NCBI GenBank assembly: GCA_949093475.1
Contig: CARXAY010000077.1
Span: 1 to 6,446, forward strand
DNA length: 6,446 bases
Direction of reading: 5' to 3'
From: an uncultured Oscillospiraceae bacterium
GTDB taxonomy: Bacteria > Bacillota > Clostridia > Oscillospirales > Oscillospiraceae
Shown: positions 1 to 5,206 of the stretch, piece by piece
Layout: every line of letters begins with the position of its first letter
How positions within the stretch are numbered: the first letter of the stretch is position 1
Made by a program: the position numbers and the translations under genes
Notes under the pieces: generated by a model
What the model was told of the DNA's origin: nothing
The model's database searches: none
Seen by the model: only the letters and a program-made list of their open reading frames with translations

Positions 1-792
1 CTCACCATCAGCGAATTTTCCCGCCTTTGCCGGGTGTCGCCCCGAATGCTCCGCCATTATGACGCCCTTGGGCTGCTTTGTCCCGATACGGTGGGGGAGA
101 ACGGCTACCGCTACTATCATCAGGAGCAGCTGACCCGTCTCCTGAAGATCCAACGGCTTCAAAAATACGGCTTTCGCTTGGCGGAGGTCGGCGTTCTCCT
201 TTCCTTGAGCGACGAGGAGCTTTTGATCCGTCTTCACCGCCGCCGTCTGGACGCCCATTATGAGGTCTATCAAATGCAGGAGCGTCTACGGGAGCTGGAA
301 GCAGACATCCTCCGCATGGAGGGAAGACCTATGCCAGAAGAAAAGTACCATGTGATCCTCATGCCCGACCCGGCGCAAACTGTATTTGGGATTCGCCGCA
401 CTGTCCCTGTGGCTCAGTTCCATGATTTGTTCCAAGAGCTTCGCCGGGAGCTTGCCCAGCGAGGGCTCAAACAGGCCGGGCCTATCCAGATGCTCTACCA
501 CAGCGAGGAGTTCGACTACGAAAACGCCGATGTGGAGGTTCAGGCCGTGGTAGAGCCCGGCGTGGATACCACCCAAAAGCCCGCCTACGCCTCCTGCGCC
601 GCCGTCATCCACAAGGGCCCCTATGAGGGGCTTCCCGGCGCTTACGAAGCATTGGCGGCATGGATGGCCCAGCACCCGGAGTACCGCATTTGCGGCCCGG
701 CCATCGACCGCTACTTGAATGATCCGGACATCACACCCCCGGAAGAATTGGAAACCGGCGTCCTGTTCCCAGTGGAACGGGTATCTGAGTAA
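1..792 (+). CDS. MerR-family transcriptional regulator with GyrI-like effector domain (5' end missing)
   Basis: Likely a ligand-responsive activator/repressor of the MerR class (BmrR/TipA-like layout). The frame is open from the first base of the window, so the true start is upstream and the visible 263 residues lack only the first few. Visible residues 1-66 form the MerR winged helix: ISEFSRLCRVSPRMLRHYD, then GLL and the wing NGYRYY. Residues about 70-108 are charged and heptad-like, as expected for the dimerising coiled coil. Residues about 115-260 resemble the AraC/GyrI-like effector-binding fold (YHVILMPD start, the KGPYEGLPGAYEALAAWM helix, an ending ELETGVLFPV), which in relatives binds hydrophobic or cationic drugs. 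There is no C-terminal metal-binding Cys motif, so a metal sensor is unlikely. It is convergent with the WYL gene and ends at a strong terminator. The target promoter and ligand are not visible. Confidence 0.9.
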   Translation, partial: LTISEFSRLCRVSPRMLRHYDALGLLCPDTVGENGYRYYHQEQLTRLLKIQRLQKYGFRLAEVGVLLSLSDEELLIRLHRRRLDAHYEVYQMQERLRELEADILRMEGRPMPEEKYHVILMPDPAQTVFGIRRTVPVAQFHDLFQELRRELAQRGLKQAGPIQMLYHSEEFDYENADVEVQAVVEPGVDTTQKPAYASCAAVIHKGPYEGLPGAYEALAAWMAQHPEYRICGPAIDRYLNDPDITPPEELETGVLFPVERVSE

Positions 793-797
793 AGGAA

Positions 798-835
798 GAG
801 GGCCGCAGCACTTGCTGCGGCCCTCTCTTTGCAGT
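798..835 (+). terminator. Rho-independent terminator between convergent genes
   Basis: There is a perfect 13-bp inverted repeat (GAGGGCCGCAGCA at 798-810 and TGCTGCGGCCCTC at 813-825), separated by two bases, so the inner pairs open to give a small loop. On the + strand it is followed by TCTTTGCAGTTTTT, a broken T-tract. It begins 6 bases after the MerR stop codon. It lies just 3' of the minus-strand WYL/zinc-ribbon gene too, so it probably serves both, though the T-run on that side is weaker. Confidence 0.85.
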
Positions 836-837
836 TT

Positions 838-2067
838 TTAGTCCTTCTTCCACCGCAGGAGCATGGGGAAGAACTGCTCCATTTGAGCTTTTGCCTGCTG
901 AGGCGTCATGCCGGGGTTGCCCGCCACCATGTGGGGTACGCAGAAGTCGATCATCTCCTCCATGGTCATGGAGGAGGTGAACGCGCCCTGCTGGTAGCAG
1001 TACTTGCAGTAGTCCGCGCTGGCGCTGCCGTCCGCCTCCGTGCCGTGGGTCTCTGCATCCATCAGCGGCATCCCGCAGGATTGGCAGAATTTCATTTGGG
1101 AAAAGTCCATTGTTTTGGTCTCCTTTCTGTTTGATGAGTCCAGTATATCAGGGCAAACCTGACACAGTGTGTCAGGTTCTGCATTGGCGCGATAAATTTC
1201 TCGCCCCAAAAGAGCCAACTGCTCCTTCAGCCAAACCGGCTCTATGACCTCCACTCCAACGCCAAAGGACAGCAGATAACCATACAGCCAACTGTCGATC
1301 GGGTAGAGGACACGCACCTGAAGCGCGCCGCCATCCTCCCGCTCGATGTCTCTGGAATCAAATTCATCGTAGACCCGGTAGGCCATAGCGGGGGAGAAGC
1401 GCAAGGTGATCGGAGCTGCATTTTTCACCTGAAAGCCCGCTTCTATGTCCGGCGGCGGCTGGGGAAGCGCCATGACTGTCCCGGTGTCCGCCACGTCCAG
1501 CACCCGGCTCAAACGGTAGGTGCGGTATTCCTCCCGATCCAGCCGCCAGCCCTGCAAATACCATGCTCTGCCCTTGAACACCAGCCGGGCAGGGAGGATG
1601 CGGTAACGGCGTTCTACGCTGTACGCGCTGATATAAGTCAGCTCCAGCACATGACGTTCCAAAATCGCGTTTTTGTAGAAGCGAAAGTCGCCGCCGTTTC
1701 CCCGGCTTTGCCAAGGCGTCAGCTCTACCGCCAGCCAGTCCGGCTGGGAGGGCCGAAAGATGGCGGAGAGCTTGGTGGCCACCTCTTCGCCGCCTAAGCC
1801 GTCCGGGAGAGAGCGCAAAGCGGTCAGAAGCCGCGCTTGCTCCTCCCCGGATAAGACGGCCCGATCCAAGGTATAGTGTTCCATCAGAGCCACGCCGCCG
1901 CCCTTGCCTTGGGTCGCATAGATCGGCACACCTGCCTGCGAGAGGGCGTCCACGTCCCGGTAAATGGTGCGCGTCGAGACCTCCAGCCGCTCTGCCAGCT
2001 CCCCGGCCGTCATACGCTGATGCTCCAATAACAGGTAGAGCAGTTGAAACAGTCGACTGTCCGCCAT
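838..2067 (-). CDS. YafY-like WYL-domain transcriptional regulator fused in frame to a zinc-ribbon domain
   Basis: The product is a 409-residue protein. Residues 1-55 form a DeoR/HTH_11-type helix-turn-helix (AGELAERLEVSTRTIYRDVD followed by a GGG wing). Residues about 130-195 form a WYL domain including the eponymous AWYLQGW. Residues about 215-305 form the WCX-like C-terminal extension. The usual YafY protein would end near residue 310 (LCQVCPDILD). Here the frame continues without a stop into a 90-residue small zinc-ribbon protein with CQSC at 327-332 and CKYC at 354-358, and the tail FFPMLLRWKK. ATG at 2067 was chosen because AAAGGGGTG precedes it and a promoter sits just upstream; longer in-frame starts run through that promoter. 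It is divergent from the amidase gene. Role inferred: repressor sensing an unknown ligand. The alternative is two overlapping products from one mRNA (see the internal start at 1108-1126). Confidence 0.88.
   Translation of the reverse strand: MADSRLFQLLYLLLEHQRMTAGELAERLEVSTRTIYRDVDALSQAGVPIYATQGKGGGVALMEHYTLDRAVLSGEEQARLLTALRSLPDGLGGEEVATKLSAIFRPSQPDWLAVELTPWQSRGNGGDFRFYKNAILERHVLELTYISAYSVERRYRILPARLVFKGRAWYLQGWRLDREEYRTYRLSRVLDVADTGTVMALPQPPPDIEAGFQVKNAAPITLRFSPAMAYRVYDEFDSRDIEREDGGALQVRVLYPIDSWLYGYLLSFGVGVEVIEPVWLKEQLALLGREIYRANAEPDTLCQVCPDILDSSNRKETKTMDFSQMKFCQSCGMPLMDAETHGTEADGSASADYCKYCYQQGAFTSSMTMEEMIDFCVPHMVAGNPGMTPQQAKAQMEQFFPMLLRWKKD
1108..1126 (-). promoter_or_regulatory. Internal ribosome binding site and ATG for a separate zinc-ribbon protein
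   Basis: Inside the fused gene, the minus strand reads AAAGGAG (1120-1126), then 9 bases, then ATG (1110-1108). The 90-residue product that would start here (1110 down to 838) begins MDFSQMKFCQSCGMP, the natural start of stand-alone putative zinc-ribbon proteins (Zn_ribbon_2-like). The good spacing suggests that translation can start here, giving a free zinc-ribbon protein beside the fusion. Whether the fused form is also made cannot be read from sequence. Confidence 0.6.
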
Positions 2068-2088
2068 CTCATCACCCCTTTGGCCTTC

Positions 2089-2117
2089 AGTATAACACGC
2101 CCTATGCACTCCCGCAA
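2089..2117 (-). promoter_or_regulatory. Sigma-A-type promoter of the WYL regulator gene
   Basis: On the minus strand, TTGCGG (2112-2117) and TATACT (2089-2094) are separated by exactly 17 bases. The -10 matches consensus at 5 of 6 positions, the -35 at 4 of 6. It lies 22 bases upstream of the chosen ATG at 2067 and supports that start. I see no comparably good promoter for the divergent amidase gene: the best is TTGGCC-17-TATGCA, which is weak. Confidence 0.7.
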
Positions 2118-2126
2118 GGGGCGTGT
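2095..2126. promoter_or_regulatory. Inverted repeat over the WYL promoter, candidate operator
   Basis: ACACGCCC (2095-2102) and GGGCGTGT (2119-2126) are perfect 8-base inverted arms 16 bases apart. The left arm occupies the -10/-35 spacer and the right arm lies just upstream of the -35. A bound dimer could control both this gene and the amidase gene starting at 2156. Binding by the WYL protein itself is an inference from position only. Confidence 0.4.
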
Positions 2127-2155
2127 GCATACCATGGAGAAAAGGAGGTATCCCT

Positions 2156-2896
2156 ATGCCCATCATCTATCTTTCGCCCTCCACGCAGGAGAACAACCTC
2201 TACGTCAACGGCGGCACAGAGGAGGAGTGGATGAACCGTCTGGCGGACGCCATGGTTCCTTATCTGGTGTCCTCCGGCATCCAATACGTCCGCAACACGC
2301 CCGAAATGACTGCCGCCAGCTCCATCCGGGCCTCCAACGAGGGCCGCTATGACCTTCATCTGGCTCTTCACTCCAATGCCGCCCCAGAGGGCCGCTACGG
2401 TCAGGTCAGGGGGATCATCGTCTATTACTACCCCGGCTCAGCGGAAGGGAAGCGGGCTGCAGAGATCGTAGCGGACAATCTGAAGGCGATCTATCCGCTG
2501 CCCAATCTCGTCCGCGCCCAATCCACGACTGCCATCGGCGAGGTACGGCGGGTCAAAGCCCCGTCCGTTTTCATTGAGCTGGGCTACCACGACAACGCAG
2601 ACGACGCCGCTTGGATCCAAAACAACATCAACGCCGCCGCCCGCAATATCGTGCTGTCCCTGACCGAATACTTCGGCATCCCGTTTTTAACACCCGTACC
2701 TCCGCGCAACGCCGTGGTGGACGTTTCTTGGGGCGCGTTAAATATCCGCTCCCGGCCCTCTGTCACCGCCCCCATCATTGCTCGGGCGTACGACGGCGCA
2801 CGGCTCACCGTCATAAACCAGTGGCAGAACTGGTATCTGGTTCGCTTCGATGACGTGGTGGGATACGCCGCGCAGGACTTCGTCACATTGGTGTAG
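2156..2896 (+). CDS. Amidase_3-like N-acetylmuramoyl-L-alanine amidase with C-terminal SH3 domain
   Basis: Predicted to cut the amide bond between muramic acid and the stem peptide of peptidoglycan. The protein has 246 residues. The Amidase_3 fold covers about 1-175: IYLSPSTQENN at the first strand, a TEEE helix at 21-24, LHLALHSNAA with His72, and PSVFIELGYHDN with the likely catalytic Glu141. An SH3b-type wall-binding domain covers about 185-246 (ALNIRSRPS ... WYLVRFDDVVGYAAQDFV). The first zinc-ligand histidine of classical members (in a DPGHGG motif) is not present; the loop reads SPSTQ. No signal peptide or membrane segment is seen, so export by holin, lysis, spore packaging or another route is an open question. 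ATG at 2156 is favoured by AAAGGAGGT six bases upstream; the upstream in-frame ATG at 2123 has no such site. The GH18 gene follows after 13 bases, so the two are probably co-transcribed. Confidence 0.88.
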   Translation: MPIIYLSPSTQENNLYVNGGTEEEWMNRLADAMVPYLVSSGIQYVRNTPEMTAASSIRASNEGRYDLHLALHSNAAPEGRYGQVRGIIVYYYPGSAEGKRAAEIVADNLKAIYPLPNLVRAQSTTAIGEVRRVKAPSVFIELGYHDNADDAAWIQNNINAAARNIVLSLTEYFGIPFLTPVPPRNAVVDVSWGALNIRSRPSVTAPIIARAYDGARLTVINQWQNWYLVRFDDVVGYAAQDFVTLV

Positions 2897-2909
2897 GGGA
2901 GGGGAGACT

Positions 2910-3800
2910 GTGGATATCCATGTTGTTCGATCAGGGGAGACCCTGACCTCTATCGCCGCACAATACGGCGTGACCCTTTCCCGCCTGATGGCGGACAATC
3001 AATTGCCTGATCCCGGCCAACTGGTAACGGGACAAACCATCGTTATCCGTTATCCAGCCGAGGTCTATACCGTTCGTCCGGGTGATACCTTAACCTCTAT
3101 CGCGGCCTCAAATGGTCTCACTGTCCGGCAGCTTTTGCGGCAAAACCCCAATCTGCATGGGGAGGAAACGATTTTCCCGGGACAGACGCTTGTTTTAAGC
3201 TATCAGGGAGAAAAAAGGGGGACGCTGTCCGTCAACGGCTATGCGTATCCTTTCATCGACAAGGGACTTTTACAGCGGGAGCTGCCCTTTCTCACCAACT
3301 TAACACCCTTCACCTACGGCATTACGCCACAGGGCGGTCTGGTGGATCTGGATGACGCGGCGCTGATCGCCGCCGCCAACAGCTTGGATGTTGCACCGCT
3401 GATGCACCTGTCCACGCTTACGGAGGAGGGGGGCTTTTCCAACGAACTGGCCAGTCTGGTACTCAATGATATGTCCGTTCAGGATAATCTTGTGGAGGCG
3501 GTGAAGGACAAACTGCGCTCCAAGGGCTATCGAGGGCTGGATGTGGACTTCGAGTTCGTATTTGCTCAGGACGCAGCTCCATACGCCGCCTTTATCGCCC
3601 GTTTGCGCCGGGAGCTTGCCCCTCTGGGCTATCCTGTGATCGTGGCGCTCGCCCCCAAGACCAGCGCGACCCAGCCCGGCCTGCTCTATGAGGGCCACAA
3701 CTACCGTGCCCTGAGTCAAGCCGCCGATCAGGTACTCCTTATGACATATGGATGGTATATCTTAACACACAGGCCGAAAAGCATTGATATAACTGAATGA
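2910..3800 (+). CDS. LysM-LysM-GH18 peptidoglycan glycosidase (SleL/YaaH-like), 3'-truncated
   Basis: Related to spore-cortex and cell-wall N-acetylglucosaminidases. Starting at GTG 2910 (GGGGAGGGGAG upstream), residues 2-47 and 51-97 are two LysM domains, each with the SGETLTSIA or PGDTLTSIA signature. A GH18 barrel starts near 105. The catalytic strand is intact: GLDVDFEFV at 209-217, with Glu215 the expected acid/base. The next strands ALAPK and QVLLMTY are normal, but after about residue 280-282 homology stops. Family members continue past MTYEW for roughly 120-140 residues, while here a foreign-looking tail, YILTHRPKSIDITE, leads to a stop. The last barrel strands are missing, so the enzyme is probably inactive or misfolded, though the LysM part could still bind wall. 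The break coincides with a drop in GC. The ATG at 2850 lies inside the amidase gene and is less likely as start. Confidence 0.85.
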   Translation: MDIHVVRSGETLTSIAAQYGVTLSRLMADNQLPDPGQLVTGQTIVIRYPAEVYTVRPGDTLTSIAASNGLTVRQLLRQNPNLHGEETIFPGQTLVLSYQGEKRGTLSVNGYAYPFIDKGLLQRELPFLTNLTPFTYGITPQGGLVDLDDAALIAAANSLDVAPLMHLSTLTEEGGFSNELASLVLNDMSVQDNLVEAVKDKLRSKGYRGLDVDFEFVFAQDAAPYAAFIARLRRELAPLGYPVIVALAPKTSATQPGLLYEGHNYRALSQAADQVLLMTYGWYILTHRPKSIDITE

Positions 3801-3859
3801 AACGGTGTCTGCAACCGTGATTAACAAAAAGAGTTTCATTCGTATATTGCGAATGAAAC
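3795..3859. repeat. GAATGAAAC motif in three copies beside the terminator
   Basis: GAATGAAAC occurs at 3795-3803, again at 3851-3859, and as its complement GTTTCATTC at 3833-3841. The first copy can therefore compete with the third for the middle copy, which would disrupt the 3826-3866 hairpin in + strand transcripts. A second small stem, ACGGT/ACCGT, lies between the first two. It may be an antitermination-like arrangement or simply a duplicated junction sequence. Confidence 0.45.
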
Positions 3860-3866
3860 TCTTTTT
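3826..3866 (-). terminator. Rho-independent terminator of the TIR-like gene
   Basis: There is a perfect 17-bp inverted repeat (3826-3842 and 3850-3866) with a 7-base loop. The arms begin with AAAAA and end with TTTTT, so a T-run follows the GC-containing core in either direction. It lies 20 bases beyond the stop codon of the minus-strand gene and should end its transcript. It would also stop + strand transcription leaving the truncated GH18 gene. Confidence 0.85.
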
Positions 3867-3886
3867 GGACATGTAATAGCCAACTT

Positions 3887-4804
3887 TTATTTCTTGTTAG
3901 TGGGTAACATCTCGGATATTTGGATAAGCTTCAGAAGATTATCGGGATTCTGCATTACCGCTTGCAACAACTGGGTTTGAAGTGCCGCATCGGTTGACAT
4001 TTGGGGCTGTGCATCCTGCATGCTCCGAATTACAGTACCAATTGTCTCTGTATTAATAGCGCGGATATCATTCTTCAAATCAGCAATTCCATTAAGTATT
4101 TGATAAAGCGTAGGCATAATGTCCGGAGCAAGCATAGCATTATCTGAAACATCATTGTCAGATAACTCTTCGGTCGTAGGGTACGAAAATGATTTAATAG
4201 TATTACTTAACCGAGTTTTTGCTGCTTCTACACTATCTAAATCAGTTAAGTCATAGTCTAAGGTACGAATTGTATTAATATCAAAGGGCAGTGTGGCGCT
4301 TTTGCTTTTCAAGTGGATGATAGGCTTCTTTGTACGAGTTCGATATCCAATCTCGTAAAAGACATTCGGATTGTGACCGGAAATATCAGCAATAACGAGA
4401 TCAGCTTCCTCAAGATAATTGATAATTGTTTCTGTGATGGAACCAGCATCATTTAATAAATCAACACGGATAGGATCAAAGTCACATGCTTCGCATGCGG
4501 GATTGATAATGTATTTGAATAGTTGGTCTGCGTTTTTACGGACATCACTCCCTTCATCGCCAATGGGAGACACGACAAAACATTTTCTCATATTTTCACC
4601 CCTTTTTACAATAGCATAAATCCCGCGATCATTTTTCTTGATAGAACGGTTCCTGAGCAAAGTGTTTATGGAACCAGAAAACTGGCCTTCGGTATAGTCA
4701 ACATTCTCATCTTCGAGATACTTCTTAATCTCTTTGACACTATGCTCCTGCTCATCTGCAAGGTATTCTAGTATGCTTTCTTGTATCTTTGCGCTTGTTG
4801 CCAT
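3887..4804 (-). CDS. Winged-helix plus TIR-like/nucleoside deoxyribosyltransferase-like domain protein, candidate defence effector
   Basis: A 305-residue protein with no name I can give. Residues 1-70 look like a small winged helix (IQESILEYLADEQEHSVKEI ... LLRNRSIKKNDRGIYAIV), reminiscent of HARE/HTH-type modules. Residues 74-165 form an alpha/beta domain of the TIR-like / nucleoside 2-deoxyribosyltransferase superfamily: CFVVSPIG strand and loop, RKNADQLFKYII helix, DLVIADISG, then HNPNVFYEIGYR with Glu151 in the position of the catalytic glutamate, then KPIIHL. Residues about 225-305 are helical and rich in Leu/Gln/Asn. Related domains cleave NAD+ or nucleosides, or bind nucleotide signals; which of these applies is not visible. 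ATG at 4804 was chosen for its GAAGGAGGGG site; the upstream ATG at 4828 overlaps the -10 element. It is AT-rich against GC-rich neighbours and stands alone with its own promoter and terminator, which suggests horizontal transfer. No signal peptide or membrane segment is seen. Confidence 0.82.
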   Translation of the reverse strand: MATSAKIQESILEYLADEQEHSVKEIKKYLEDENVDYTEGQFSGSINTLLRNRSIKKNDRGIYAIVKRGENMRKCFVVSPIGDEGSDVRKNADQLFKYIINPACEACDFDPIRVDLLNDAGSITETIINYLEEADLVIADISGHNPNVFYEIGYRTRTKKPIIHLKSKSATLPFDINTIRTLDYDLTDLDSVEAAKTRLSNTIKSFSYPTTEELSDNDVSDNAMLAPDIMPTLYQILNGIADLKNDIRAINTETIGTVIRSMQDAQPQMSTDAALQTQLLQAVMQNPDNLLKLIQISEMLPTNKK

Positions 4805-4826
4805 ATTTTCCCCTCCTTCTAGAACC

Positions 4827-4855
4827 ATAATACACTATGGCTCGACAAATGTCAA
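4827..4855 (-). promoter_or_regulatory. Strong sigma-A-type promoter of the TIR-like gene
   Basis: On the minus strand, TTGACA (4850-4855, perfect -35) is followed by 17 bases and TATTAT (4827-4832, 5 of 6 match to -10). The start codon at 4804 lies 22 bases downstream of the -10, leaving a very short leader that just contains the ribosome binding site. Near-consensus strength suggests high basal activity unless repressed. Confidence 0.85.
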
Positions 4856-4864
4856 GCAAAAAAT

Positions 4865-4887
4865 ACAAGAACACAAGAAATTCTTGT
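4865..4887. promoter_or_regulatory. ACAAGAA palindrome and repeat upstream of the TIR-like promoter
   Basis: ACAAGAA at 4873-4879 and TTCTTGT at 4881-4887 form a 15-base palindrome centred on one A. A further direct copy, ACAAGAA, lies at 4865-4871. The group starts 10 bases upstream of the -35 element of the minus-strand promoter, a typical site for a regulator. The protein's own N-terminal winged helix is an obvious but unproven candidate binder. Confidence 0.5.
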
Positions 4888-4958
4888 AATTATTGCAAGC
4901 AGAGAGGGGGCCTCAATATTAGTAAACACATTTTATAGTGCGTGTCCGCGCCAGCATG

Positions 4959-4977
4959 GAATTTGTAGCACAAATTC
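4959..4977. repeat. Inverted repeat, 8-bp arms
   Basis: GAATTTGT (4959-4966) and ACAAATTC (4970-4977) are perfect complements around the 3-base loop AGC. It is the first stem in the hairpin-rich block and has no T-tract. Confidence 0.6.
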
Positions 4978-4982
4978 ACTGG

Positions 4983-5002
4983 TTAGGGGCTGACGCCCCT
5001 AA
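4983..5002. repeat. Inverted repeat, 8-bp arms, GC-rich
   Basis: TTAGGGGC (4983-4990) and GCCCCTAA (4995-5002) are perfect complements around the loop TGAC. It is followed by AAACCC on the + strand and by CC on the other, so it is not a terminator. Short G4/C4 stems of this kind occur near relaxase nick sites in some Firmicute elements, but no relaxase gene is in the window. Confidence 0.6.
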
Positions 5003-5010
5003 AACCCATA

Positions 5011-5083
5011 GCAGAGGGGGTAACAGAGGTCAAGGGTATACAAGCAGGCTGCGCCCGCCCTTGACCTCTGTTACCCGCTCTGC
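5011..5083. repeat. Long inverted repeat with 26-bp arms
   Basis: The arms at 5011-5036 and 5058-5083 are complementary at 25 of 26 positions; the single mismatch is G at 5017 facing G at 5077. The intervening 21 bases are TATACAAGCAGGCTGCGCCC plus G. TTTT follows the right arm. The length and near-perfection show selection or recent origin for this stem: it is far more than a terminator needs. Confidence 0.8.
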
Positions 5084-5097
5084 TTTTCGGTGGCTAA

Positions 5098-5143
5098 GGC
5101 GAGCAGGCCACGCTGTGGTGGCTGCTCGCCCTCTTTTTATTTT
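5098..5143 (+). terminator. Rho-independent terminator
   Basis: GGCGAGCAG-G-CCAC (5098-5111) pairs with GTGGCTGCTCGCC (5118-5130), with one bulged G and a 6-base loop, followed by CTCTTTTTATTTT. It ends the hairpin block and insulates the pstS promoter region from upstream + strand transcription. GGTGGCT occurs both just before the stem (5088-5094) and inside its right arm (5117-5123), so an alternative pairing with the GCCAC of the left arm is possible. Confidence 0.85.
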
Positions 5144-5156
5144 GGGCGGAAACGTG

Positions 5157-5206
5157 CCTCAATTTGAGGTAAGTTTTTGACAAAAGAATGTGTCTCAAAT
5201 TGAGAC
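5157..5206. promoter_or_regulatory. Two related CTCAA/TTGAG dyads, candidate operators
   Basis: CCTCAATTTGAGG (5157-5169) and GTCTCAAATTGAGAC (5192-5206) are perfect palindromes around one central base and share the half-site CTCAA. Their centres are 36 bases apart. A further TCTCA follows at 5212-5216. The second dyad overlaps a TTGAGA that could act as -35 with TATAGA at 5222-5227 (16-base spacer). They look like sites for one dimeric regulator, not identified. Confidence 0.5.

Larger units (their letters stand above)
3750..5147. other. Probable small acquired island with AT-rich coding part
   Basis: Base composition changes abruptly within the GH18 gene at about 3740-3755. The segment to about 4935 is visibly AT-rich compared with both flanks. 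It contains one complete gene with its own promoter and terminator, then a hairpin-rich block to 5147. No integrase, transposase or clear terminal repeats are seen. The right boundary is uncertain (anywhere from 4935 to 5150). Because the GH18 3' end does not reappear before pstS, a simple insertion does not account for the left break. Confidence 0.5.
4940..5147. ncRNA. Non-coding block of consecutive hairpins ending in a terminator, possible structured RNA or oriT-like remnant
   Basis: About 200 bases without a credible gene contain four stems in series: 4959-4977 (8-bp arms), 4983-5002 (8-bp arms, TGAC loop), 5011-5083 (26-bp arms) and 5098-5130, followed by a T-tract. Such density, ending in a + strand terminator, fits a structured small RNA. 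Closely spaced inverted repeats are also typical of transfer origins and element ends. A possible -10 (TATAGT, 4934-4939) exists, but I find no good -35 for it. No known RNA family was recognised. Confidence 0.35.

Noticed and set aside
286..675. A long minus-strand frame inside the MerR gene
   Set aside because: It is antisense to a clear regulator, with low-complexity residues and no start signals.
2080..2108. Possible + strand promoter TTGGCC-17-TATGCA for the amidase gene
   Set aside because: Only 4 of 6 and 3 of 6 consensus matches; too weak to list, though the spacing is right.
5011..5143. T-box or other riboswitch leader controlling pstS
   Set aside because: No T-box core sequence or other recognised riboswitch motif is seen, and separate promoter elements for pstS lie downstream of the terminator.
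3750..5147. A complete insertion sequence or integrative element
   Set aside because: No transposase, integrase or relaxase gene, no matching terminal repeats, and no target duplication could be found.
4938..5180. An 80-codon + strand open frame through the hairpin block
   Set aside because: It runs through both arms of the 26-bp inverted repeat and the terminator, has no ribosome binding site and no recognisable protein features, so it is a by-product of GC-rich palindromes.
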